A stretch of DNA of 64,000 nucleotides from Chitinophagaceae bacterium UBA1930 (lineage in GTDB: Bacteria > Bacteroidota > Bacteroidia > Chitinophagales > Chitinophagaceae). Below the pieces are notes generated by a model. It was not told the DNA's origin, did no database searches, and worked only from the letters and a program-made list of their open reading frames with translations. Below, piece after piece: positions 33,859 through 41,482 of the stretch. Each line of letters opens with the position of its first letter. Positions within the stretch are counted from its first letter, which is position 1. A program made the position numbers and the translations under genes. Location: positions 1,240,868 to 1,304,867 of the forward strand of contig DDFK01000002.1 of the NCBI GenBank assembly GCA_002337145.1, written 5' to 3'.

Positions 33859-33861
33859 AAG

Positions 33862-34221
33862 TTAAGGAACGTTCTTGTCAATCATTTTGCTGAGCATCAT
33901 GAATGTGCGTTCCAAATAATTTTCTAGTTCTTTAATTCGGGCCAATTGCAGGTACCGAAGCACCAAGGATATTTCTATTTGTGTGTCAACTTCAACCAAT
34001 GAACTTCTCGATATTTCGAAGAACCTGTTTTTCTCGGCTTTTGATTTTCTTGCACAACCTTCGGCAATATTGCTGCAAACAGAAATAGCTGCCCGCCTCA
34101 ATTGTGAAGTAAGGTTGTACCGCTCTTCAACAGGAAAGTTTGCAGTTTGCTTGTACACTTCTTCCACCAGCTTCTTAGCAATTTTATAAACATCCAATTG
34201 TTTGTGCGACAGCTTAAGCAT
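33862..34221 (-). CDS. Four-helix-bundle protein, 23S rRNA-intervening-sequence (S23) family
   Basis: A 119-residue helical protein. LDVYKIAKKLVEEVYKQTAN (about residues 9-28), FPVEERYNLTSQLRRAAISV (about 29-48) and CSNIAEGCARKS (about 49-60) match the S23/TIGR02436 four-helix-bundle family. Some members are encoded inside insertions of 23S rRNA genes, many are free-standing, and bAvd of diversity-generating retroelements has the same fold. No rRNA, reverse transcriptase or template/variable repeat is near. It is flanked by imperfect inverted repeats, suggesting insertion as a small unit between the phosphorylase gene and dapF. Function unknown. Confidence 0.9.
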   Translation of the reverse strand: MLKLSHKQLDVYKIAKKLVEEVYKQTANFPVEERYNLTSQLRRAAISVCSNIAEGCARKSKAEKNRFFEISRSSLVEVDTQIEISLVLRYLQLARIKELENYLERTFMMLSKMIDKNVP

Positions 34222-34264
34222 ACTTCAAAAGTTTAGTGTGTCTGCAAATAATAGTAGGCCCACT

Positions 34265-34289
34265 AGCGATTCACCATTCACGATTCACG
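34265..34289. repeat. Right inverted repeat of the S23-like cassette
   Basis: Contains CGATTCACC and ATTCACGATTCACG, a short internal tandem of GATTCAC/ATTCAC units, inverted relative to the left copy. It lies 43 nt before the S23-like start codon and 11 nt beyond the stop codon of the phosphorylase gene. Confidence 0.55.
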
Positions 34290-34300
34290 CCGCTTGTTCC

Positions 34301-35173
34301 CTATATCTTCTCAATAATGCCCAAACAGTTTTTAATCAAACCTTCAACAGCCGCCGCCCCGTCTTTACTGAATTCCTTTCTTACACGGTTGGCCACAATT
34401 ACATTTACACTTAAACAATGGTGACCCAACAATTTGCCCAAACCATAAATGGCACTTGTTTCCATTTCAAAATTGCTGATGCGGTGGTTACCAAAACTGA
34501 AACTGGTCAAATTGTCTACCAGTGACGGATTGGAAATAGGCAAACGCAGTATACGTCCCTGCGGACCATAAAAGCCCGGGCAGGTAACTGTAATGCCATG
34601 ATGGAAACCATCCACAAAATGTTTGATGACAGATGCCCCGCAACTTGCAATGTACGGCTGTATCTTTCCGCTTAATTGCGTGTGCGACATGAACTGTTGC
34701 AGCAATTGTTCCTCTTCATTGTTGTTGTCCAGTCGATAAAAATTCAGCAGGTTATCCAGACCCAAACCATGCGTACCAGCCACTAGGCTATCAACAGGAA
34801 TATCGGCCTGTAAGGATCCCGATGTACCCAAACGTATAATGGTTAATGGTGTAAGTTCGGGCTTGATGGTCCTGGTTTCAAAATCTATGTTCTTCAGGGC
34901 ATCCAGTTCGTTTACTACAATATCAATATTGTCCGGGCCGATACCTGTTGAGATAACGGTGATCCTTTTATTGCCCACATAGCCTGTATGTGATATAAAT
35001 TCGCGGTGCTGTCGTTTTACTTCAATCTTATCGAAATATTTACTTACTACGGCCACACGGTCGGGGTCGCCAACGGTAATAACGGTATCTGCCAGTTCTT
35101 CCGGACGTAGGTCAACATGGTAAATAGCACCACGGCTATTGATGATAAGTTCTGATTCTGCAATTCTGTTCAT
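34301..35173 (-). CDS. Nucleoside phosphorylase (PNP/UDP family)
   Basis: A 290-residue enzyme for phosphorolysis of nucleosides, closest in look to uridine phosphorylases. I start at 35173 (MNRIAESELIINSRG); the longer open frame to 35368 runs through the tRNA-Cys gene and is not coding. TVITVGDPDRVAVVSKYFD (about residues 31-49) binds phosphate, STGIGPDNIDIVVNEL (about 84-99) and RLGTSGSLQADIPV (about 118-131) are family motifs, and SNFEMETSAIYGLG (about 243-256) has the ribose-binding Met-Glu pair. The uracil-specificity motif is not clear, so substrate is left open. Confidence 0.92.
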   Translation of the reverse strand: MNRIAESELIINSRGAIYHVDLRPEELADTVITVGDPDRVAVVSKYFDKIEVKRQHREFISHTGYVGNKRITVISTGIGPDNIDIVVNELDALKNIDFETRTIKPELTPLTIIRLGTSGSLQADIPVDSLVAGTHGLGLDNLLNFYRLDNNNEEEQLLQQFMSHTQLSGKIQPYIASCGASVIKHFVDGFHHGITVTCPGFYGPQGRILRLPISNPSLVDNLTSFSFGNHRISNFEMETSAIYGLGKLLGHHCLSVNVIVANRVRKEFSKDGAAAVEGLIKNCLGIIEKI

Positions 35174-35213
35174 ATAGGCAATTTTAAGGCGTGAAAATAA
35201 GCAATGTATGGGT

Positions 35214-35247
35214 AAAAAAATAAGGATTACACGAGATGTAATCCTTA
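35214..35247 (-). terminator. Terminator of tRNA-Cys
   Basis: TAAGGATTACA (35221-35231) and TGTAATCCTTA (35237-35247) form a perfect 11-bp stem with loop CGAGA. On the minus strand it is followed by a run of T residues, directly after the tRNA 3' end. Confidence 0.9.
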
Positions 35248-35252
35248 GTGAG

Positions 35253-35323
35253 AGGTCCCGAGCGGATTCGAACCGCTGTGGAAGCTTTTGCAGAGCTCTG
35301 CCTAGCCACTCGGCCACAGGACC
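35253..35323 (-). tRNA. tRNA-Cys (anticodon GCA)
   Basis: On the minus strand a complete 71-nt cloverleaf can be drawn. The acceptor stem pairs GGTCCTG with CGGGACC (one T-G pair). The anticodon loop is CTGCAAA, giving GCA for cysteine, and the T arm contains GGTTCGAATCC. The discriminator base is T, as expected for tRNA-Cys. CCA is not encoded. The gene is single, between a terminator upstream and its own terminator downstream. Confidence 0.96.
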
Positions 35324-35426
35324 CTTTATTTGGGGTGCAAACATAAGGTAAAACATTTTACAACCCAATTCATACCAAGATTTTCTTGCGGTAACTGCAT
35401 AAGCAAGGGTTTGGGTGCCGTTTTAC

Positions 35427-35458
35427 AAAAAAGCCACTTAACTAGTTAAGTGGCTTTT
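35427..35458. terminator. Terminator after the 142-residue split-barrel gene
   Basis: A 30-bp perfect palindrome, AAAAGCCACTTAACT (35429-35443) and its complement to 35458, ending in TTTT on either strand. It lies 57 nt beyond the stop codon of the 35516-35944 gene and separates it from the tRNA. Confidence 0.85.
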
Positions 35459-35515
35459 GCTGCGGACCGTACGCTGCTGGTAATGGAAAGAATGGACTAA
35501 AAATGTATAGTTATA

Positions 35516-35944
35516 TCAAAATGCTGCATTTAGGTTCCCAATAAATTTCATGCACTTTACCCAAAGTGAATCGTGTGTCAAGGCAGGCAATTCGCTGTAT
35601 TCTATTTCATCCATCTGCACACGCACCATGTTTGCGTCAGGTACATAGCCATTGCCGTATTCATGTAACTCTTTGTTCGATTTTGTCGCAATACCTTTTG
35701 CTGTTACATAAAATGCATTTCCTTTTTTATAAAAGAAAAGCTCTACCGGAAAAATATCGTCACTGTATTTCTGTTCAAACTTTTCGGTTAACGGAAAATA
35801 CAGTTGCCCTGCATCGTCCATCACCAGGTTTTTTTTGATGCCAATGGCTTGTTTATGGGTCTCGTCAATATAACGGTACATAACAGCTTGGCCAGAATCG
35901 AGGATCCTGTTTTTGATGAATTGTAGATGTTTATCGGTTTGCAT
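35516..35944 (-). CDS. Pyridoxamine-phosphate-oxidase-like split-barrel protein (tentative)
   Basis: A 142-residue protein starting MQTDKHLQFIKNRILDSGQA at 35944; the upstream frame to 36049 is not protein-like. The pattern of an N-terminal helix, a short strand, then YFPLTEKFEQKYSDDIFPVE and FFYKKGNAFYVTAKGIATKS recalls general-stress-protein-26-like split-barrel flavin proteins, but no decisive motif is present and I am not certain. There is no signal peptide or membrane segment. It is divergent from the DAO-type oxidoreductase gene with a 123-nt gap. Confidence 0.7.
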   Translation of the reverse strand: MQTDKHLQFIKNRILDSGQAVMYRYIDETHKQAIGIKKNLVMDDAGQLYFPLTEKFEQKYSDDIFPVELFFYKKGNAFYVTAKGIATKSNKELHEYGNGYVPDANMVRVQMDEIEYSELPALTHDSLWVKCMKFIGNLNAAF

Positions 35945-36067
35945 GGTTGCTGGTTTGAAAAAATAGTTGAAAAAAATATGCCAGAGCAAAACAGGGTTAT
36001 TCTGTGGAGTTTGGTACTCGTTTTGAATTGGTGCAACTATACCAACCATTTACTTTAATTACGATTC

Positions 36068-37273
36068 ATGGATTTACGTTCACACTGTCCGTACTGGCTG
36101 CTCAAGAATGGCATCGTTCATAGTTACCCTTCATTAAAGCAACAGGAGAAATGCGATATCGCCATCATTGGTTCGGGCATATCTGGTGCATTGACTGCAT
36201 GGCACTTGGCCAGAGCGGGCTTCAAAGTTATTGTTGTTGATAAACGCCATGTAGGTACAGGAAGCACCGCTGCAAGCACGGCTTTGCTGCAATATGAAAT
36301 AGATGTGCCCTTGGTTGACCTTGTACAAAAAGTAGGTGAAGCAAATGCGTTGAACAGCTATCGGCTTTGCCTTGAAGCTATTGATTCTATTGGGAATATC
36401 TGCTCCATCGTTGAACAGGATTGCAGCTTCCGCAACAAACCCAGCATGCAATATGCATCATTTAACAAACATGTTCCCAAACTGCATGAAGAATTTGAAT
36501 ACCGGAGGAAACATGGCTTTCCAGTGCATTGGCTAAGTGATGAACAGGTTAGCAAGAAATTTGGTTTTACAAAGCCAGCAGCAATATTGTCTGATGCCGG
36601 GGCCGAGGTGGATGCATATAAACTAACCCATAGTGTACTGCAGTATTGCATGAAACATTATGGTACAAAAGTGTTTGATAAAACGGCTGTCAAACACATT
36701 CAACATTCAAAATTAGGTTTTGATTTAACAGATGAAAATGGATTTTCAATCCGTTGCAGGAAAGTGGTCATTGCATGTGGGTATGAATCTCAGCAATATT
36801 TACCGGAGAAAGTGGAAGTGCTGCATGCAACTTATGCCATCGTAAGCGAACCGTTTGAGCAACGGGATTTCTGGCATAAAAATTCGCTTATATGGGAAAC
36901 GGCAAACCCGTACCTGTATATGCGTACCACCAACGATAACCGTATTTTGATAGGCGGCAAAGATGTGCCTTATACCAATGCAACAGAACGTGACCAACAA
37001 TTGAAAAAGAAAGTGGCGACGTTGGAAAGATCGTTTGCTGCTCTGTATCCCGCAATGGATTTCAAAACAGATTTCAGTTGGGCGGGCACGTTTGCCGGTA
37101 CCAAAGATGGCTTGCCTTATATAGGTGAACATGCAGGCCAGCCCGACATCTACTATGCTTTGGGCTTTGGTGGTAACGGTATCACTTTTAGTGCAATTGC
37201 AGGGGAAATGATTAAAGACATGATAACAGGAAAGAAAAACAAACATGCAGCCATATTTAAATTCAATAGGTAA
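36068..37273 (+). CDS. FAD-dependent DAO-family oxidoreductase
   Basis: A 401-residue flavoprotein of the D-amino-acid-oxidase/glycine-oxidase group. The dinucleotide-binding motif IAIIGSGISGALTAWHLARA (about residues 28-47) is followed by VVDKRHVGTGSTAASTALLQ, and the C-terminal FAD contact is GTKDGLPYIGEHAG with ALGFGGNGITFSAIAGEM (about 346-385). No Rieske cluster domain follows the core, unlike some relatives. The substrate is unknown. Its stop codon shares one base with the ATG of the topoisomerase IB gene (TAATG), so translation is probably coupled, an odd functional pairing. Confidence 0.9.
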   Translation: MDLRSHCPYWLLKNGIVHSYPSLKQQEKCDIAIIGSGISGALTAWHLARAGFKVIVVDKRHVGTGSTAASTALLQYEIDVPLVDLVQKVGEANALNSYRLCLEAIDSIGNICSIVEQDCSFRNKPSMQYASFNKHVPKLHEEFEYRRKHGFPVHWLSDEQVSKKFGFTKPAAILSDAGAEVDAYKLTHSVLQYCMKHYGTKVFDKTAVKHIQHSKLGFDLTDENGFSIRCRKVVIACGYESQQYLPEKVEVLHATYAIVSEPFEQRDFWHKNSLIWETANPYLYMRTTNDNRILIGGKDVPYTNATERDQQLKKKVATLERSFAALYPAMDFKTDFSWAGTFAGTKDGLPYIGEHAGQPDIYYALGFGGNGITFSAIAGEMIKDMITGKKNKHAAIFKFNR

Positions 37274-38382
37274 TGAAACCTCTCAAAAAAATACCGCATA
37301 AGGATTTTGTAAAGATCCATCACCACCCGGAACTTACTGCTGGTGCAGTGAACCTTGTATATATAAATGACAGTGCCAATGGCATACACCGCATCAGAAA
37401 AGGCAATGGCTTTTCGTATATGTTCAACAATGCGGTTGTGAAGGATAAGGCAGTGATTGAACGCATCTCCAAACTGGCCATACCACCCGCTTGGGAAAAA
37501 GTATGGATATGCAACCTGGAAAATGGGCACCTGCAGGCAACAGGCTATGATGCACGCATGCGTAAGCAATACCGTTACCATGCATTATGGAACTACTTGC
37601 GTAACGAAACCAAATTCCATAATATGCTGGAGTTTGGTAAAGCTTTGCCAACACTGCGTTTAAGGCTGGAAAAAGATATGTCGCAACCCTTGCTGAATGA
37701 AACAAAAGTGATTGCAACCGTGATCAGCTTAATGGAACGTACCTATATACGCATAGGTAATGAAAGCTATGAAAAGATGAATGGCTCTTATGGGTTGACC
37801 ACTTTAAAAGATAAGCATGTGGACATTAAAGGCGATACCTTGAAGTTTTCTTTTAAAGGCAAGAAAAGCATCAACCACAATATTACATTGAAGAACCGCA
37901 AACTGGCAAAAGCCGTGAAGGATTGCAGGGATATTCCTGGCAGGGAACTGTTTCAGTATTACGATACGGATGGGCAACATAAAAGCATTGATAGCAGTAT
38001 GGTCAACAATTATATTAAAGAAGCTACCGGTGGTGCCTTTACCGCAAAGGATTTCAGGACATGGGCTGGTTCCTTAAACATACTGCATTCCTTTAGTGCC
38101 ATGGAAGATGCCATCAATGAAAGTGACAAGAAGAAAAATATTTTGAAGGCATTGGATGAAGTAAGCACCCGGTTGGGCAATACACGTACCGTTTGCAAAA
38201 AGTATTATGTACATCCCGGTATCATTGAAATGTATGAGCAGGACAAGTTGCAACATTATATTAAACAACTGAACCATATTGAAATGGATGATAACGTTGC
38301 AGGGCTTACAGTAGAGGAACAGGTATTGATGCGTGTACTGAAATATGGCAGCAGCAACACTATTTCTTTGGAACAGGCTTAG
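37273..38382 (+). CDS. DNA topoisomerase IB (poxvirus type)
   Basis: A 369-residue type IB topoisomerase, which relaxes supercoils through a 3'-phosphotyrosine. The N-terminal domain covers about residues 1-100. The catalytic domain has VISLMERTYIRIGNESYEKM (first catalytic Arg), KDFRTWAGS (about 255-263, second Arg), and CKKYYVHPGIIEMYEQ (about 307-322) with the nucleophile Tyr next to VHP. Such enzymes are scattered among bacteria, often beside stress or repair genes. The start overlaps the oxidoreductase stop by one base. The 3' end overlaps the convergent iron-permease-like gene by 23 bp. Confidence 0.95.
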   Translation: MKPLKKIPHKDFVKIHHHPELTAGAVNLVYINDSANGIHRIRKGNGFSYMFNNAVVKDKAVIERISKLAIPPAWEKVWICNLENGHLQATGYDARMRKQYRYHALWNYLRNETKFHNMLEFGKALPTLRLRLEKDMSQPLLNETKVIATVISLMERTYIRIGNESYEKMNGSYGLTTLKDKHVDIKGDTLKFSFKGKKSINHNITLKNRKLAKAVKDCRDIPGRELFQYYDTDGQHKSIDSSMVNNYIKEATGGAFTAKDFRTWAGSLNILHSFSAMEDAINESDKKKNILKALDEVSTRLGNTRTVCKKYYVHPGIIEMYEQDKLQHYIKQLNHIEMDDNVAGLTVEEQVLMRVLKYGSSNTISLEQA

Positions 38383-38845
38383 CAAATTTTTTCCTTTCGT
38401 TGTTGTCTTTGGCCTCGTCAATAGAGTGGGAGGTATGCAGGTTGCTTTCCTTTTCGGCAAGCTCCGACAGTTCTATGTAGAATTTCTTGAGTACCTGCAA
38501 TTCTTCATCCGTCAGGTCTTCAATATCTATCAGCCTGTTGCTAGCTTTTTCGTTGCAGGCAATCAGCTCATTCAACTTCAACTGCAGGGCAACGGTGTCT
38601 TTGTTCTGCGATTGCTGTATCAAAAACACCATCAAAAAAGTTACAATGGTGGTTCCTGTATTGATTACCAATTGCCAGGTATCGGAATAATGAAACACAG
38701 GGCCGGTAATGCCCCATACCAACACAATGATCACCGCTATCAAAAATGCAGTAGGGCTACCCGTTGCTTTGGTGACATTGGTAGAGAATTTATCAAATGC
38801 TTTTTTGAATCCTTTCTTTTCGGGTGCTGGTTTCTTTTTTGGCAT
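38360..38845 (-). CDS. Low-affinity iron-permease-family membrane protein
   Basis: A 161-residue protein with a Lys-rich start (MPKKKPAPEKKGFKKAF), two hydrophobic segments (about residues 33-50, AFLIAVIIVLVWGITGPV, and about 60-78, INTGTTIVTFLMVFLIQQ), and a polar helical C-terminus. SQNKDTVALQLKLNELI directly after the second segment is the mark of the Fet4-like family PF04120. Bacterial members are much smaller than yeast Fet4 and iron transport has not been established for them. Its 3' end overlaps the topoisomerase gene in the opposite strand. Confidence 0.88.
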   Translation of the reverse strand: MPKKKPAPEKKGFKKAFDKFSTNVTKATGSPTAFLIAVIIVLVWGITGPVFHYSDTWQLVINTGTTIVTFLMVFLIQQSQNKDTVALQLKLNELIACNEKASNRLIDIEDLTDEELQVLKKFYIELSELAEKESNLHTSHSIDEAKDNNERKKFAKPVPKK

Positions 38846-38874
38846 AGCATTGTTTTAAGTATGTCTTAATGATA

Positions 38875-38904
38875 AAGATCGGAAGCGATGCTGCTTCCGA
38901 TCTT
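38875..38904 (-). terminator. Terminator of the small Lys/Ala-rich protein gene
   Basis: AAGATCGGAAGC (38875-38886) and GCTTCCGATCTT (38893-38904) form a perfect 12-bp stem with loop GATGCT, 12 nt beyond the stop codon on the minus strand, followed by a short T-rich stretch. Confidence 0.8.
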
Positions 38905-38916
38905 ACCTGTTTATTG

Positions 38917-39054
38917 TTAGCCCATAGCAGAAGAAGGTATCTTCCTTACAGGCTCTTTCACTGTTTTGGCGGGCATTTTATTTTTTGTTGTTGGCTCTGC
39001 GGCCTTTTTTGTGGTACCCGATTTTTTAGCTGCTGCTTTTTTCTGCGTTGCCAT
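38917..39054 (-). CDS. Small basic Lys/Ala-rich protein (45 residues)
   Basis: Translating 39054 to 38917 gives a 45-residue protein that begins MATQKKAAAKKSGTTKKAAE and ends KIPSSAMG. It has about a dozen Lys/Arg residues, two Asp/Glu, and many Ala, Thr and Pro, much like the C-terminal tails of histone-H1-like proteins. It starts 21 nt after the MCE gene stop and has its own terminator 12 nt after its stop, both supporting a real gene. Nucleic-acid or polyanion binding is a guess from composition. No family is recognised. Confidence 0.65.
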   Translation of the reverse strand: MATQKKAAAKKSGTTKKAAEPTTKNKMPAKTVKEPVRKIPSSAMG

Positions 39055-39075
39055 AGATTTGATGTTTAATGATGA

Positions 39076-39843
39076 TCAATTCTTTGGGTTGGCCTGCTCT
39101 TTTTGCAATGCCTTTGCTTTGGCAGTAGAGTCGGCAATACGTTTCTTCTCTTTCTTTTTAAAGTAGCCTTTCAAGAGAAAATTGTGTTTGGCGGCTTCCA
39201 TGTTTTCGTTCAGGCCCTCTGCTGCTTTGTTGGCCGTTTTAACGGTCTTCTTTGCCGATGCAACCGTTTCCTGCAGGTCGTCTGCAATCTTTTCGTTGTT
39301 GATGAGCTTGCCCAATGTACCTTGGCCATTGTTTACCTTTCCGAAAATGGCGGCCAGATTGCCAGACAACGTATCTATATTACTGATGATATTGCCCACC
39401 TTTTCAACCTTTGACATGATCTTGTCCATATCGAAAGGGTTCACTGCAACCAGTTCGCCATTCTCTGCAATTACCTGCTGGCTTGAATCGTTGCCCGGAA
39501 CAATCTGTATCAGCTTGTCGCCCATTAAACCATCGTTGCCAATACTTGCCTTACTGCCCACTTTTATAAATGGCCTTATCTTTTCCTGAACGGAAATATC
39601 CACCCTTACTGTTGTATCGTTCTTAATGTCTATCAACTCAACAGTGCCCACGTTGATGCCAGCAAAACGTACAAAGCTGCCTTCCTGCAAACCCGCCACT
39701 GTTCTATAATTCACATGCAGCCTCATGGTACTGCGGAACAGGTTTTTCTGGTTGCCGATAAAGATGATGATGAGTAACAAAATGGCGAGGCCCGCCATAA
39801 CAAATATTCCCGTTTTTATTTTTTGTGCTGTGTTGTTTTGCAT
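39076..39843 (-). CDS. MCE/MlaD-family substrate-binding protein
   Basis: A 255-residue protein with one N-terminal membrane anchor (FVMAGLAILLLIIIFIG, about residues 14-30) and an MCE domain (about 38-118: LHVNYRTVAGLQEGSFVRFA and GINVGTVELIDIKND, with GLMGDKLIQIVPG). A long helical C-terminus (about 130-245) with many Lys, Ala and Glu may form the helical channel or bind the envelope. As in MlaD it should form a hexamer that moves phospholipids between membranes. It is the third gene of an operon with the ATPase (4-nt gap) and permease. No MlaB, MlaC or MlaA homologue is adjacent, which is usual in this phylum. Confidence 0.92.
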   Translation of the reverse strand: MQNNTAQKIKTGIFVMAGLAILLLIIIFIGNQKNLFRSTMRLHVNYRTVAGLQEGSFVRFAGINVGTVELIDIKNDTTVRVDISVQEKIRPFIKVGSKASIGNDGLMGDKLIQIVPGNDSSQQVIAENGELVAVNPFDMDKIMSKVEKVGNIISNIDTLSGNLAAIFGKVNNGQGTLGKLINNEKIADDLQETVASAKKTVKTANKAAEGLNENMEAAKHNFLLKGYFKKKEKKRIADSTAKAKALQKEQANPKN

Positions 39844-39847
39844 GTTA

Positions 39848-40579
39848 TCAGAGTTTAAAAAATGAGTTGATAAATTCGTCTTTGGAGTTTTCCAGTTCGG
39901 TATAGGTTCCTTCTGCTATATACTTGCCGTCGTTCATGATTACGATCCTGTCTGCCGTTATCCTTGCACAGCTCATGTCGTGTGTAATGATGATGGATGA
40001 TGCTTTGTATTTTTCACGTATATCCAAAATAAGATGGCTTATTTCTTTGGAGGTGATGGTATCCAAACCTGTAGTTGGTTCATCATACAAAATGATTTCG
40101 GGTTTCACAATCAGCGTCCTTGCAAGGCCCATTCTTTTTCTTTGCCCACCCGATAAATCAGAAGGCATTTTATCGATGGCATCGGCAAGCCCAACAGCTT
40201 CCAGGGCTTCCATGGAGCGTTGCTCTATTTCTGCATCGTCCGTTATTTTCAGTACGCGTCTTAAGGGGAAAGAAAGGTTTTCCCTTACGGTCATCGAATC
40301 GTACAATGCAGCGTGCTGAAAAAGGAAACCGATTTTTACACGCACGTCTTTTAACTGTTGCTCGTTAAGCTGGCCTATTTCCTGGCCCAATACTTTTATG
40401 CTTCCTTCATCGGGCTGTATCATACCCACAATGCATTGTATGGTTACGCTTTTGCCTTGCCCGCTTTTGCCAAGCACCACCACGTTTTCGCCTTTGTTTA
40501 CTGTAAGTTCCACGCCTTTCAGCACTTCTTTGTCGTTGAAGGATTTCCGGAGGTTCGATATCTCTATTACTTTTTCCAT
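39848..40579 (-). CDS. MlaF-like ABC transporter ATPase
   Basis: A 243-residue ATP-binding subunit. I start at 40579 (MEKVIEISNLRKSF), which gives the usual N-terminus; a longer frame to 40645 overlaps the permease gene. Walker A is VVLGKSGQGKSVTI (about residues 33-46), the signature is LSGGQRKRMGLART (about 142-155), Walker B is IILYDEPTTGLD (about 161-172), and the switch His is in IITHDMS. With the MCE protein and the permease it powers lipid transport across the envelope. The ATPase start is 2 nt after the permease stop. Confidence 0.94.
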   Translation of the reverse strand: MEKVIEISNLRKSFNDKEVLKGVELTVNKGENVVVLGKSGQGKSVTIQCIVGMIQPDEGSIKVLGQEIGQLNEQQLKDVRVKIGFLFQHAALYDSMTVRENLSFPLRRVLKITDDAEIEQRSMEALEAVGLADAIDKMPSDLSGGQRKRMGLARTLIVKPEIILYDEPTTGLDTITSKEISHLILDIREKYKASSIIITHDMSCARITADRIVIMNDGKYIAEGTYTELENSKDEFINSFFKL

Positions 40580-40581
40580 TG

Positions 40582-41361
40582 CTATTGATTGTAAACAAAT
40601 ATGCTGGTTAATTGTACGGCCAATGCATCTATTACGATGATCCATACAGATGCAATCACTACTGCTGAGTTGGCAGCAATGCCAACACTTTCGGTGCCTT
40701 TGTTGGCATTGAAGCCTTTATAGCACCCTATGAAACCTATGGTGAAACCAAAGAGGAATGTTTTGACCAGTGCCGGGAAAAAATCGGAGAAGATGAGGGA
40801 GGAGAAGGATTTTGTAAAATAGAGCTTGCCACTCATGTTGCCAGAAATATTGGTGCCTATGTAACCGCCAAAGAAGGCAATGGCATCTGCAAAAAGCACC
40901 AGTAGCGGAACCATAAACGTGCAGGCAATAATTCTTGTAACCACCAAGTACTGTATAGGGTTTGCACCCGATACATCCATTGCTGCAATCTGCTCGGTAA
41001 CCTTCATGCTGCCAAGCTCGGCACCAATGCCCGATGCTATCTTACCTGCACAGATCAATGAAATAATAACGGGGCCAATTTCCCTGATAACAGAAATGGA
41101 TACCATGTTGGGTACATAGTTTTCGGCACCAAACTGTTTTAATGTAGGTTGCGATTGAAGTGTAAGTACAAAGCCCAATACAAAGCCTGTTATGAGTACA
41201 ATGTTCAGTGACTTTAGACCGATGAGGTAACATTGACGTACCAGTTCGTTCCATTCAAAACCGCTCCTGAAAATGTTGCGAAAGAAGGAAGCTGCGAACA
41301 GGGCCTGGTCGCCAATGTCTTCAAACAATCTTTTAAACTTTAGGGTAACTGTTTCTTTCAT
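40582..41361 (-). CDS. MlaE-family ABC permease
   Basis: A 259-residue membrane protein, the permease of the MCE lipid transporter. ATG at 41361 (MKETVTLKFKRLFEDIG) is chosen over GTG at 41370. Membrane segments lie near residues 45-70, 85-110, 140-168, 190-215 and 230-255. SISVIREIGPVIISLICAG and SGIGAELGSMKVTEQIAAMD (about 92-131) are the conserved MlaE core with the EQIxA coupling helix. It is the first gene of the three-gene operon; no promoter box was recognised upstream. Confidence 0.93.
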   Translation of the reverse strand: MKETVTLKFKRLFEDIGDQALFAASFFRNIFRSGFEWNELVRQCYLIGLKSLNIVLITGFVLGFVLTLQSQPTLKQFGAENYVPNMVSISVIREIGPVIISLICAGKIASGIGAELGSMKVTEQIAAMDVSGANPIQYLVVTRIIACTFMVPLLVLFADAIAFFGGYIGTNISGNMSGKLYFTKSFSSLIFSDFFPALVKTFLFGFTIGFIGCYKGFNANKGTESVGIAANSAVVIASVWIIVIDALAVQLTSIFVYNQ

Positions 41362-41406
41362 ATTAAACACTATGAAAAAACTGTTCCTAAAATGGTGTAT
41401 GCGTTA

Positions 41407-41461
41407 AAGATGTAGATTTTATCAAAAATGCGTTGCATTCGGGGAATAAAATCTACATCTT
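41407..41461 (-). terminator. Terminator hairpin after the glucan-synthase gene
   Basis: AAGATGTAGATTTTAT (41407-41422) is the exact reverse complement of 41446-41461, a 16-bp stem with a 23-nt loop, 21 nt beyond the stop codon of the giant gene and upstream of the permease start. It lacks a strong T tract. It could also act as a leader element for the MCE operon. Confidence 0.6.
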
Positions 41462-41482
41462 AATAGCAATTAATCATAATGT

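Noticed and set aside
33862..34221. Diversity-generating retroelement suggested by a bAvd-like four-helix-bundle protein
   Set aside because: No reverse transcriptase and no template/variable repeat pair were seen nearby.
34265..34289. CRISPR-like array from GATTCAC units
   Set aside because: Only a few overlapping short units are present, with no spacers and no cas genes in the window.
35174..35368. Extra 65-residue N-terminus of the nucleoside phosphorylase open frame
   Set aside because: It reads through the complete tRNA-Cys gene and its terminator; the normal protein start is at 35173.
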